Source of the DNA: CAVXGU01 sp963761615
GTDB taxonomy: Bacteria; Acidobacteriota; Vicinamibacteria; Vicinamibacterales; CAVVIG01
DNA: 64,000 nt
Direction: 5' to 3'
NCBI GenBank assembly: GCA_963761615.1
Contig: CAVXGU010000003.1
Coordinates: 1,054,001-1,118,000 of the forward strand
Under the pieces are notes generated by a model. The model was not told where the DNA came from. It searched no databases and saw nothing but the letters and a program-made list of their open reading frames with translations. Positions within the stretch are counted from its first letter, which is position 1; every line of letters starts with the position of its first letter. The translations under genes were made by a program, and so were the position numbers. Of the stretch, positions 48,009-62,506 are shown in pieces.

Positions 48009-48872
48009 TCAAGCCGGCGCGCGAGGTGCCGCCTGTTGCTGCGGCCTGGCCGGCGCCGGCGCTTCCAGGGTGACGGTGATCGTCCGCTGCTGCTTGTCGC
48101 GCACGATGCCGAGCGAGAGGCTCGTTCCTGCGTCGCGTACCGCCCGCACGAGGTCGGCGCGCGACTGCACGTCCTGGCCGGCCGCCGACTCGATGACGTC
48201 TCCGACTTCGAGCCCGGCCCGACTCGCCGCCGACCCGTCCGTGACCGAGGCCACGAGGACTCCGGACGTCGCGCCGAAGTAGTCGGCCAGCTGGGGCGTG
48301 AGCGTCTGGATCGTCACGCCCAGCCGGGGAGGTGCCGGCGCGAGTTCCGGCAGGCGGCGCAGCTCGCCCCGCAGGCCCCGGAGACGGCCGAGATCCATGT
48401 TGAAGGGGAAGCCATTGCCGGCGCCGAATGGCTCGACCGCGGCGGGCGTCACCTTCAGCGTCTGACGTTGACCGTTGCGTGTGACCGCCACGTCGACCGT
48501 GCGGCCCGGAGGGGTCTCTTCGACGAGACGCTCGAGCTCCCGCACACCGCGGACCCGCTCGCCGTCGAACGCCGTGATGACGTCCGACACCTTCAGGCCG
48601 GCATCGGCCGCCGGGCTGCCCGCCCGGACGCTGGTGACGAACGCACCGCCCTCGACGGGCTTCCCTCCGAGGTCGGCCGGCGTGACGTCGCGGACGGTGA
48701 CGCCGATCTGCACGTCGGGGCCGGGCATGAACGGCATCGCTCCGGCCATGGGCGGCTGTGGTCCGCGTGCGCGCGGGGGCGCCTGCGCGAGCACCGCCGA
48801 CGAACCGATGAGGACGGCGCAGCAGCCGGCCGCGAGCGCGGCCGCTAGGGGCGATCTCGTGACAGCGTGCAT
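48009..48872 (-). CDS. Exported protein with two PDZ domains
   Basis: A 287-residue protein with a signal peptide (about residues 6-28) and two PDZ domains: the first includes GGAFVTSVRAGSPAADAGLKVSDVITAFDGERV (about 74-107), the second SGVLVASVTDGSAASRAGLEVGDVIESAAGQDV (about 202-235). It resembles HtrA-type tails without a protease domain, so it probably binds peptide termini in the periplasm. ATG 48872 was chosen because a GAGGGAGAG ribosome site lies in front of it. Confidence 0.85.
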   Translation of the reverse strand: MHAVTRSPLAAALAAGCCAVLIGSSAVLAQAPPRARGPQPPMAGAMPFMPGPDVQIGVTVRDVTPADLGGKPVEGGAFVTSVRAGSPAADAGLKVSDVITAFDGERVRGVRELERLVEETPPGRTVDVAVTRNGQRQTLKVTPAAVEPFGAGNGFPFNMDLGRLRGLRGELRRLPELAPAPPRLGVTIQTLTPQLADYFGATSGVLVASVTDGSAASRAGLEVGDVIESAAGQDVQSRADLVRAVRDAGTSLSLGIVRDKQQRTITVTLEAPAPARPQQQAAPRAPA

Positions 48873-48952
48873 GGCGGGCTCTCCCTCGGCGTCCATCCCT
48901 TAGGACGTGCCGGGGTCCGCCGCGGTTGGCCCGGCGGGAGCCGGTCGAGCGA

Positions 48953-55020
<6,068 letters not shown>

Positions 55021-55137
55021 GTTAAGTCCCGTATTTATGCCGTACTTCGATTTAGAAGGGAAATACAATGATCATATCTCATACATGAGTAGAAGAGATG
55101 GAACGGGCCTGGTGCCGGACGGTTCCCGGCGCCCGTC

Positions 55138-56397
55138 TCAGTGAAACTGGGTGGCCCCGAGCGCCAGGGTCAGGACGATCATCACCGCCACGGTGATCCA
55201 GGAGACGACGTTGTAGCGGCGCGAGTTCACGTGCTCGCCCATCAGCCCCCGGTTGTTCACCAGCAGCAGCATGAAGATCAGCACGAACGGCAGCAGGATG
55301 CCGTTGACGACCTGCGAGGCGACCATCACCTGGAAGAGCGGGAACCGCGGGAGCAGCAGCACGCCCCCGCCGCACACGATGAGCAGCGTGTAGAGCCAGT
55401 AGAAGGCCGGCGCTTCGTCGAAACGCTTGTCCAGGCCCGCCTCGAAACCCATGCCCTCGCAGACGGCGTACGCCGTCGAGATCGGCAGGATCGTCGCCGC
55501 GAAGAGCGACGCGTTGAACAGCCCCGCGGCGAAGAGCAGGTAGGCGTATTCACCCGCGAGCGGCCGGAAGGCCTGCGCCGCCTCGGCGCCCGTGGTGATG
55601 TTGTAGACCCCGGCGCGGTGCAGCGTCGCGGCGCAGGCGACGATGATGAACCACGCGACGATGTCGGTGAACAGGCAGCCCAGCACCACGTCCCAACGCA
55701 GCGCGCGGTACTGCCGGGCCGTCACGCCCTTCTCGACGACCGACGCCTGCAGGTAGAACTGCATCCACGGCGCGATCGTGGTGCCGACCAGCCCGATCAC
55801 CATGAACAGGTACGAGTGATCGCGCAGCCCCACCGACTCGGGGCGCGTGACCGTCGAGAGCGCCGCGGCGCGCCAGTCGGGATGGGCGAGCAGCCCCGAG
55901 ACGACGTAGGCCACGTAGAAGACCGACGCCATCAGGAAGATCTTCTCGACGCTGCGGTACGTCCCGTGGACCACGAGCAGCCACACGGCGGCCGCGGCCA
56001 GCGGCACGACGATGAACCGCGACAGGCCGAAGAGCTCGAGGCTGGCCGCGACGCCGGCGAAGTTGGCGACGACGTTGCCGAAGTTGGTCACCGCCAGCGC
56101 CAGCATCAGCCAGAACGTGGCGCGCAGCCCGAACTCCTCCCGGATCAGGTCGCTCAGGCCCTTGCCCGTGACCGCGCCCATCCGCGACGACATCTCCTGG
56201 ACGATCACCAGCGCGATGGTGATCGGGATCATCGTCCAGAGGAGCGTGTAGCCGAACTGCGCGCCGGCGACCGAATAGGTCGCGATGCCGCCGGCGTCGT
56301 TGTCGACGTTCGCGGTGATGAACCCGGGACCGATGACGGCGAGCACCAGCAGCAGGCGGGTGCCCCAGCTCCGCCGCAGGAGCGAGCGCAGCGCCAT
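55138..56397 (-). CDS. Nramp-related divalent metal transporter (probable NRMT-type Mg2+ transporter)
   Basis: A 419-residue membrane protein with 11 predicted helices. The LeuT-fold Nramp features are clear (GPGFITANVDNDAGGIATYSVAGAQFGY; residues about 23-50), but the metal-site signatures are altered: the DPGN of helix 1 reads DAGG, and helix 6, normally with methionine and histidine before asparagine, reads TTIAPWMQFY, with alanine in place of the methionine that discriminates against Mg2+ in classical Nramps. This fits the Nramp-related magnesium transporters. The adjacent MgtE-type sensor gene supports Mg2+ as substrate. Confidence 0.82.
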   Translation of the reverse strand: MALRSLLRRSWGTRLLLVLAVIGPGFITANVDNDAGGIATYSVAGAQFGYTLLWTMIPITIALVIVQEMSSRMGAVTGKGLSDLIREEFGLRATFWLMLALAVTNFGNVVANFAGVAASLELFGLSRFIVVPLAAAAVWLLVVHGTYRSVEKIFLMASVFYVAYVVSGLLAHPDWRAAALSTVTRPESVGLRDHSYLFMVIGLVGTTIAPWMQFYLQASVVEKGVTARQYRALRWDVVLGCLFTDIVAWFIIVACAATLHRAGVYNITTGAEAAQAFRPLAGEYAYLLFAAGLFNASLFAATILPISTAYAVCEGMGFEAGLDKRFDEAPAFYWLYTLLIVCGGGVLLLPRFPLFQVMVASQVVNGILLPFVLIFMLLLVNNRGLMGEHVNSRRYNVVSWITVAVMIVLTLALGATQFH

Positions 56398-56400
56398 CGG

Positions 56401-57639
56401 TCAGTCCCGCCGCAGCATGGTGATCACGTCGTCGGCCGTCACGATGCCCACCAGCCGGTGGTCGGCATCGACGACGGCGAGCGTGATCAGGCTGTACTTG
56501 TCGAAGAGCGCCGCGACCTCGCTTTCCGGCGTGTCGGGGGCGCAGATCCGCGGCGGCTCGCTGAGCGCCGACAGCGGCGTCGAGGCGGCCGAGATCGCCA
56601 CCAGGGCCAGCGGCACCGAGCCGGTCAGCTCGTGGCCGGGGCCGGTCAGGTAGATCGTGGCCACGGCTCCGTAGCCGCCTTCGAAGCGGCGCAGCGCCTC
56701 GACGGCGTCGTCCACCGTGCCGCCGTCGGCGACGGCGACGAACTCCGTCGTCATGCGGCCGGCCGCCGTGTGCTCGGGAAACTCGAGCAGCTGCGAGACC
56801 TCCTCGCGGTCGGCGGGCTCCATCTCCCGGAGGATCTGGCCCGTGCGATCCTCGGGCAGGTCTGCGAGGAGGTCGGCGGCGGCGGCCGGGTCCATCCCGC
56901 CGACGATCTCGGCGGCGCGGTCGCTGTCGAGCGACTCGACGATCGACACCTGGACTCTCGGATCGATCTCCTCGAGCGCCTCCGCCGCCACCTCGTCGTC
57001 CAGCGTCTCGAAGACCGCTTCGCGCTCGGCCGGCGGGAGATCCTCGACGATGTCCGCGATGTCGGCCGGGTGCAGGCCCGCGAGGCCCCGATAGGCGATC
57101 TTGAGCTTCACCCGCCGCGTCGGATCGGACTCGATCAGATCGACGAACTGCCACGGGATCACCCGGGGCGGAATGCGATCGAGGAGCGCCCGGAGGGTGA
57201 AGGACGGCACGAGCCCCTTGGCCAGGCGGCGGATGGCGCCCCGCGTGCCCACGTCCACCGACATGAGGTTGAGCACCACGTGGCTGTTGACCGGGGTCGA
57301 GTCGATCTCGACGTCGTTGACGCGCACGACCTTCCGGCCGTGGACGTCGATGATCTGCCGATCGAGCAGATCGCGCTTGAGGAGGAGCACACGGTCCGAC
57401 ACCGAGTAGGGGAGCCAGCTGACCAGTTCGGTCGCCGCGCGGACACTCGCGGCGGCGACGCCCCGGACCGCATCGGCGGGCAGCGCCCGGTCCCCGGACG
57501 GCGTGCGGACGATCAGGAACGCGATGCGGGTCGGATGGTCCTGCGGCGCAACGGCGATCTCGCGCACGCGTCCCTTGACGGCGCCGGAGGCGTCGCGTAC
57601 GGACGCGCCGAGCAGTTCCGAGAGCGCAACCAGGGACAT
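56401..57639 (-). CDS. Cytosolic Mg2+ sensor-like protein: PRC-barrel, MgtE N-domain, CBS pair, no membrane domain
   Basis: A 412-residue soluble protein. Residues about 10-125 form two PRC-barrel-like halves (ASVRDASGAVKGRVREIAV and IIDVHGRKVVRVNDVEI); about 175-285 match the MgtE N-terminal superhelix (PADIADIVEDLPPAEREAVFETLDDEVAAEAL, DLLADLPEDRTGQIL, MEPADREEVSQLLEF); about 290-410 hold two CBS motifs (GRMTTEFVAVADGGTVDDAVEALR, LVGIVTADDVITML). The MgtE channel domain is absent. Since in MgtE these domains close the channel when Mg2+ is high, it probably gates the Nramp-related protein encoded 3 bases downstream. Confidence 0.85.
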   Translation of the reverse strand: MSLVALSELLGASVRDASGAVKGRVREIAVAPQDHPTRIAFLIVRTPSGDRALPADAVRGVAAASVRAATELVSWLPYSVSDRVLLLKRDLLDRQIIDVHGRKVVRVNDVEIDSTPVNSHVVLNLMSVDVGTRGAIRRLAKGLVPSFTLRALLDRIPPRVIPWQFVDLIESDPTRRVKLKIAYRGLAGLHPADIADIVEDLPPAEREAVFETLDDEVAAEALEEIDPRVQVSIVESLDSDRAAEIVGGMDPAAAADLLADLPEDRTGQILREMEPADREEVSQLLEFPEHTAAGRMTTEFVAVADGGTVDDAVEALRRFEGGYGAVATIYLTGPGHELTGSVPLALVAISAASTPLSALSEPPRICAPDTPESEVAALFDKYSLITLAVVDADHRLVGIVTADDVITMLRRD

Positions 57640-57800
57640 TGGCCCATGTTCAGGACTTCGTGGCGGCCGCCCGCCGGCGCCGCCTCAACCGACAGGAGGA
57701 ACTTCACAGTGTCGAACTCCGACGCAGATCCTGTCAAGCGGATTCAGCCCGATCGCCCGTCGTATGCCGTCGATGCGGCGCATGCTACGCTGGGACGTCG

Positions 57801-58181
57801 ATGCGGACATTCAGGCGTCGCGTCGTCTGGCTGGCGATGGGCTGGCTGCTCTTCCAGGCGACCGGACTCACCACGACGCCGGCGGTCGTCTGTTCCGACT
57901 GCCTGATGCGACGCGACCAGGTCCCGGAGTGCTGCCGGAACCTCAAGCCGGGCCAGACGTGCCCGATGCACCCCCAGGCCACCGGCGAGCCGGCGTGCCA
58001 TCTGGGCACGACCTGTTCGGTGCACGATCCCTCGCTGCTCGCGCTCGTCGTCGGACTGGCCGCTCCGCCCGCTGCCCGCCTCCCGATGGCCGGCATCGCA
58101 CCGGCCGGCAGGGTCGCCGACGTCGACGTCTCGACCCTCGGCCGCGTCGTCCTCCCCGAGCTGCAGCCGCCGCGCGGCTGA
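57801..58181 (+). CDS. Cys-rich exported protein at the head of a copper operon
   Basis: A 126-residue protein with a signal peptide (about residues 8-24, VVWLAMGWLLFQATGL) and a short cysteine-rich central part: CSDCLMRR, ECCRNLKPGQTCPMHPQ (a CPMH block as in heavy-metal-binding domains), and CHLGTTCSVHDP. Six to eight cysteines plus histidines suggest metal binding. A second hydrophobic region (about 77-90) may be a membrane anchor. The position before copC and copD suggests copper handling, but the family is not recognised. A TACGCT box ends 10 bases before ATG 57801. Confidence 0.65.
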   Translation: MRTFRRRVVWLAMGWLLFQATGLTTTPAVVCSDCLMRRDQVPECCRNLKPGQTCPMHPQATGEPACHLGTTCSVHDPSLLALVVGLAAPPAARLPMAGIAPAGRVADVDVSTLGRVVLPELQPPRG

Positions 58182-58326
58182 TCCCCCGCCGATCTCGCTA
58201 CGGATCGTGACCCCGTTCGCGTGACGTCTCGTGACGCGACGGGCGTCGTGTCCCGGGTGGCAACCTCTCGGGCACACCGTTCGGCAATTGGACGTGGTGG
58301 ACAACCGTGCAGAAGGAGAAACGTCG

Positions 58327-58698
58327 ATGATCCGCAAACATTCAGGTCTCGGGTTCCTCGTGGGCGTGATGGTCCTGGGGCTGGCGACCATCCTGCAGGC
58401 GCACAACAAGCTGAACCGGACGGAGCCGAAGGACGGCGCGATGCTCGGTGCGCCGCCCGCACACGTGCAGCTCTGGTTCGAAGAGAAGCCGGACCCCGCG
58501 GTCAGCATGCTCGAGTTGACCGGTCCCTCCGGGAAAGTGGCGCTCGGCCCGGTACACGTCATGGACGACAAGTCCCTCATGGCGGACATCTCGGGCACGC
58601 TGGCCCCGGGAACCTACAAGGTGAGCTGGCAGACGGCCGGCGACGACGGCCACGTCTCGAAGGGCGAGTTCTCGTTCATGGTGCACGCGCACCAGTAG
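58327..58698 (+). CDS. copC: CopC domain copper-binding periplasmic protein
   Basis: A 123-residue CopC. After a signal peptide (about residues 1-25) the mature chain begins AHNKLNRTEPKDG, with H directly after the cleavage site as the first Cu2+ ligand. Later ligands are in DGHVSKGEF (DxH, about residues 106-108) and the terminal MVHAHQ. An AAGGAG ribosome site lies 8 bases before ATG 58327. The CopD gene starts 9 bases later, so they are cotranscribed. Confidence 0.9.
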   Translation: MIRKHSGLGFLVGVMVLGLATILQAHNKLNRTEPKDGAMLGAPPAHVQLWFEEKPDPAVSMLELTGPSGKVALGPVHVMDDKSLMADISGTLAPGTYKVSWQTAGDDGHVSKGEFSFMVHAHQ

Positions 58699-58707
58699 AG
58701 GCGATCG

Positions 58708-59607
58708 ATGACAGAGGGGTGGGCGCTGGCCGTCGAAGCCGCGGGCAAGGTGGGCGTGTACACCTCGCTGCTGCTCGCGGTCGGCGCCTGCGTCGCGCGC
58801 TGGCTGCTGCCGCGCGCATCGGCGGCGCTCGGACCGGGCGACCGCACGCGGATCGACCGCGCGCTCGCGACGGTCGCCCGTTTCGCGGCGGGGGGCCTGC
58901 TCCTGGCCCTGACCTTCCGCGTCTGGCTCCACACCGGCGCGACGTTCGGCTGGGCGGCGATGGCGACGTGGGAGCGTCTGCGCCTCATCGCCATCGAGAG
59001 TCGATGGGGCGCGGCGTGGCGGGTCCAGATGCTCGCGGCGGCGGTGCTGGCGATCGCCGCCCTGACGATTCGGCCGGGACGGCAGGCGGGGTGGATCGTG
59101 ACCGGCGTTGCCGCGGCAGGGGCCTGCGCGGCCCTTCCATTGGTCGGACATGCCGCGGGCTCGCCGGCGCGGATGGTCCTCCACGCGCTGCACGCCGCCG
59201 GCGGCGGGATCTGGCTCGGGACGCTGGGGGCCGTCGTGCTGGCGGCCCGGGCGCCGGAGGATCGACAGGCGCTGCTGCACCACTTCTCGCGCATCGCGCT
59301 GGGCGGGGCGGCGCTCATCGTGGCGACCGGCCTGGTCGCGGCGTGGATCTATCTCGGCGGCCTGGCGCCGCTCTGGACGACCGCGTACGGGCGCGTGCTC
59401 GTCGTCAAGGTGGCGGTCGTCGCGGCGGCGGCGTCGTGCGGCTACGTCAACTGGCAGTACTTCCGTCGGCTGCGCGCCGAGGGGCGCGTCGAGCAGGTCT
59501 CCGGGTCCGGGTCAGCGAGGATCCAGTCGATGGTCGTCCTCGAGGCGTTGCTCTTCCTCGTCATCGTCGTGATCACCAGCGTGCTGACGGAGCTGGCGCA
59601 CCCCTGA
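58708..59607 (+). CDS. copD: CopD family copper-transport membrane protein
   Basis: A 299-residue membrane protein with eight predicted helices and the CopD-domain core at about residues 130-250, including HAAGSPARMVLHALHAAGGGIWLGTLG with conserved histidines and the helix H in LHHFSRIALGG. It probably moves copper across the inner membrane with CopC as periplasmic donor. It converges with the LytTR regulator gene 10 bases away. Confidence 0.87.
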   Translation: MTEGWALAVEAAGKVGVYTSLLLAVGACVARWLLPRASAALGPGDRTRIDRALATVARFAAGGLLLALTFRVWLHTGATFGWAAMATWERLRLIAIESRWGAAWRVQMLAAAVLAIAALTIRPGRQAGWIVTGVAAAGACAALPLVGHAAGSPARMVLHALHAAGGGIWLGTLGAVVLAARAPEDRQALLHHFSRIALGGAALIVATGLVAAWIYLGGLAPLWTTAYGRVLVVKVAVVAAAASCGYVNWQYFRRLRAEGRVEQVSGSGSARIQSMVVLEALLFLVIVVITSVLTELAHP

Positions 59608-59617
59608 GGGCGGGCGG

Positions 59618-60397
59618 TCAGAGCTTCAGGAAGCGCTCGCGAAGCACGCGCGACTGGAGGCGGCTGACCTGGAGCTTCTGGCCGTTGGCGAGGACGGCGA
59701 CGTAGGTCCCCCCGGGCATCGGGTTGATCTTGGTGATCAGATCGACGTTGGCCAGCGTGCCCCGCCCGAGCCGGATGAACCGTGCCGGATCGAGGCGCTG
59801 CTCCAGGTCCTTGAGCCGGTAGGTGATCGTGTGCCGCTCGCTGCGGGTCGTCGTGATGTCCAGGAGCTCGCCGTTCGCGACGATGGACGCGATCTGGGCC
59901 ACGGGCACGATGAGCACCTCGTCGCGGTTCCGCACCGGAATCCGCTCGAGCGGCGGCAGCCGGCCGGACGCTTCGTACGCGCTCAGCGCCCGGTCGACGC
60001 GCGCCGTCTCGGAGGCGAGCTCGGCGTGCTCGACGAGATCCTTGGCCCGGTTGATCGTCTCCCGCAGCCTGGCCTTCTCGACCGGCTTCAGCAGGTAGTC
60101 GATCGCGTTCACCTCGAAGGCGCGCACGGCGTACTCGTCGTACGCGGTCACGAAGGCGACCAGCGGCGTCTCCTGACGCTTCAGGGTCCGCACGACGCCA
60201 GGACCGTCGAGCTCCGGCATCTGCCAGTCGAGGAGGGCGAGGTCGGGCTTGTCCTTCACGATGGCCGCGACGGCCTCCCGGCCCGACTCCGTTTCCGCCA
60301 CGACCGTGACGTCCTCGAAGGAGCGGAGCAGGGCGACCAGGAACGAGCGCGCCGGGCGCTCGTCGTCGGCGACCAGCACCCGGAGGGACGCGCTCAC
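59618..60397 (-). CDS. LytTR-type response regulator
   Basis: A 259-residue response regulator: receiver domain (about 1-120) with VVADDE, phospho-acceptor in LALLDWQMPELDG (about residue 54) and K in LLKPV; linker; LytTR DNA-binding domain (about 150-255) with RIPVRNRDEVLIVPVAQIASI and RFIRLGRGTLANVDLI. GTG 60397 overlaps the kinase stop by 4 bases, marking a coupled two-component pair. The signal sensed is unknown; the neighbouring copper genes are on the opposite strand. Confidence 0.92.
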   Translation of the reverse strand: MSASLRVLVADDERPARSFLVALLRSFEDVTVVAETESGREAVAAIVKDKPDLALLDWQMPELDGPGVVRTLKRQETPLVAFVTAYDEYAVRAFEVNAIDYLLKPVEKARLRETINRAKDLVEHAELASETARVDRALSAYEASGRLPPLERIPVRNRDEVLIVPVAQIASIVANGELLDITTTRSERHTITYRLKDLEQRLDPARFIRLGRGTLANVDLITKINPMPGGTYVAVLANGQKLQVSRLQSRVLRERFLKL

Positions 60398-62349
60398 GCG
60401 GTCGCCTCGCTCGCGGACGCCGCGACGCGGGCCGCCTCGTGGACGGGCAGGGTGACCTCCACGGTGGTGCCGCCTTCCGGTGCCGTGCGAAACGCGAGCG
60501 CGGCGGCCCGACCGTACTGGCACGCGAGGCGGCGCTCCACGTTCCGCAGGCCGACGCCGGCGTCGCGCCCACGCGCGAGGGCCTCCGGCGTGGCGCCGAT
60601 TCCCGTGTCGTGGACGACCACGCGGAGGCGCGGCGCGTCTGCGTCCGTGCTGTCGATCTCGGCCCGGAGGGACACCTCACCGCCGGATCGGCGGGGTGCG
60701 ATGCCGTGCTTGACGGCGTTCTCGACGAGCGGCTGCAGCACCAGGGGCGGCACGCACAGCTCACGCAGGCCCGCGGGCACGTCGATGTGGACGCGCAGAC
60801 GCTCGTCGAACCGCGCGCGTTCGATGTCCAGGTAGGCCTCGACCACGTCGAGCTCGTGCCCGAGCGTGGTGAGCTCGCCCTCCGACGTGAGGACGCCGCG
60901 AAGCAGCGCCGTGAGGCGCATCAGCGTCTGCAGGGCCCGCGGCGGCGCCGTCTGGATCAGGTAGCCGATCGTCGTGAGCGCATTGAAGAGGAAGTGCGGG
61001 TTGATCTGCGCGCGGAGCGCTCGCAGTTCCGCCTCGCTCGCCAGCTTCGCGATCTCTTGCTCCCGGACTTCGCGCTCGTAGCGCTCCTCGGTGATTCGCA
61101 GCGCGTCGATGCGGCGGGCGAGGATCACGGCGATCGCGTCGAGGGTCGCGAGGTCGTCGGACAGCAGCCGCCGCCCCCGCGTCAGCTCGCCGATCGAGAT
61201 CGCGTAGCGCGGCCGCTCGCCCGTCGGGACGAGGATGACCGCCGCCGTGGCGCCCGGTCCGGCGGCGTGTCCCGCCGCGTCGGCCGGATGTCCCGCGAGG
61301 ACGACGGACCCCAGCGGGTCGTCTTGCCGGGACGGATCCCATTCCTGCCAGCGCACCGCCCCCGCGCTCAACGCCGGCGCCATCTGGGCGCAGACGTCGG
61401 TCAGCAGCGACGGGATGTCGTCGTGGGCCTGCACGCTCCGTGCGATCGTGGCGCGGAGCATGGCGTAGTCGGGGCGGGCGAGCACGACGGCGTCGACGAA
61501 CCACGTCGCGGCACGCCGGATCGCCGGATAGAGGAGCGCCGTGGCGACCGAGAGGGTCACCAGGATGCCGACCTGGCTGGGGCCGCTGCGCATGAACTGG
61601 GCGAAGGCCGCCGAGTGGGCGCCGAACTGTGCGACCGTCACGAACGAGACGACGACGATCGCCAGCAGGGCGAGCGCGCGCTTCAGGAACAGGTCGGCGA
61701 GCGCGAAGGGATAGTCCTGGTACAGGATCGCGAACGCGAGCGGGACCGACGCGTGGTGCCCCACGAGCTCGACTGGCCACGACGGCTCGCCGCCCTGGTG
61801 GAAGTGGCTCAGGTGGAGGGCCGAGACCGCGAACATCGCCAGCGCGGCGATCCAGAGCGCGCGCCGCGCGCCCGGCTGGCGGCGCGTCACGACGGCCAGC
61901 GGAACCGCGAGGGCGACGAAGGTGTACGTCAGGAGCTGCAGGCCCGCGGCCGACGGCACCAGCGCGCCCGTCAGGGCCGCGCGCACGTGCAGGCTGGCGG
62001 CGATCACGCTCGCGGTGTAGGCGATCGTCGCGATCAACCGCCGGACCGGATTCCAGGCCGCGCCGCCCCTGAGCACCGAGTGGACGACCACCGTCGGCAG
62101 GAATCCGAGGGCGCTGAAGCCGATCGCCGTGATCAGGGGGAAGGGATGCTCGATCCCGACCTTGGGCAGCTCGTAGGTCGGGAGCACGCAGACGTTCCAC
62201 AGCAGCCCGAGCACCGCGGTGGCCAGCAGGAGGCGATCGAAGCGTGACGCCACGCCGGGCGAGCGGCCGGCCCGCACCACCATCGCCAGCAGCATGGCGT
62301 AGAGGACCACGCCCGTGCCCAGCCCGACCAGGTTCAGCAGCTCACCCAT
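60394..62349 (-). CDS. Membrane-bound LytS/YehU-type sensor histidine kinase
   Basis: A kinase of about 651 residues. The N-terminal part has about seven hydrophobic segments (residues about 8-28, 45-65, 75-95, 105-125, 130-155, 165-180 and 225-260), followed by a GAF-like linker and the His_kinase domain with the phospho-histidine in LRAQINPHFLFNALTTIG (about 433-450), then the ATP-binding domain with PLVENAVKHGIAPR and GVGLRNVERRL. It is coupled with the LytTR regulator. ATG 62349 is preferred (hydrophobic start); GTG 62379 is an alternative. A TACAAT box (62429 to 62424) is a probable promoter. Confidence 0.9.
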   Translation of the reverse strand: MGELLNLVGLGTGVVLYAMLLAMVVRAGRSPGVASRFDRLLLATAVLGLLWNVCVLPTYELPKVGIEHPFPLITAIGFSALGFLPTVVVHSVLRGGAAWNPVRRLIATIAYTASVIAASLHVRAALTGALVPSAAGLQLLTYTFVALAVPLAVVTRRQPGARRALWIAALAMFAVSALHLSHFHQGGEPSWPVELVGHHASVPLAFAILYQDYPFALADLFLKRALALLAIVVVSFVTVAQFGAHSAAFAQFMRSGPSQVGILVTLSVATALLYPAIRRAATWFVDAVVLARPDYAMLRATIARSVQAHDDIPSLLTDVCAQMAPALSAGAVRWQEWDPSRQDDPLGSVVLAGHPADAAGHAAGPGATAAVILVPTGERPRYAISIGELTRGRRLLSDDLATLDAIAVILARRIDALRITEERYEREVREQEIAKLASEAELRALRAQINPHFLFNALTTIGYLIQTAPPRALQTLMRLTALLRGVLTSEGELTTLGHELDVVEAYLDIERARFDERLRVHIDVPAGLRELCVPPLVLQPLVENAVKHGIAPRRSGGEVSLRAEIDSTDADAPRLRVVVHDTGIGATPEALARGRDAGVGLRNVERRLACQYGRAAALAFRTAPEGGTTVEVTLPVHEAARVAASASEATA

Positions 62350-62506
62350 CAGGAGCCTGCACCGGAGCGTCGCGGCCACTCATGTCGCTCGGCCGCTCGC
62401 CTGGCGCCGGGAACCGACCATTCATTGTATTCCGGTCGCGCGCCCGCGCCTCCGTTGGTACGGTGACCATCCGGAGACGACCGACCGTCTCCGAATCGAG
62501 GTCTCG

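Noticed and set aside
57706..57906. A short frame starting with GTG behind a strong AGGAGG
   Set aside because: It overlaps the Cys-rich protein gene in another frame and its product becomes R/S-rich shadow sequence; possibly a remnant, not supported as a gene.
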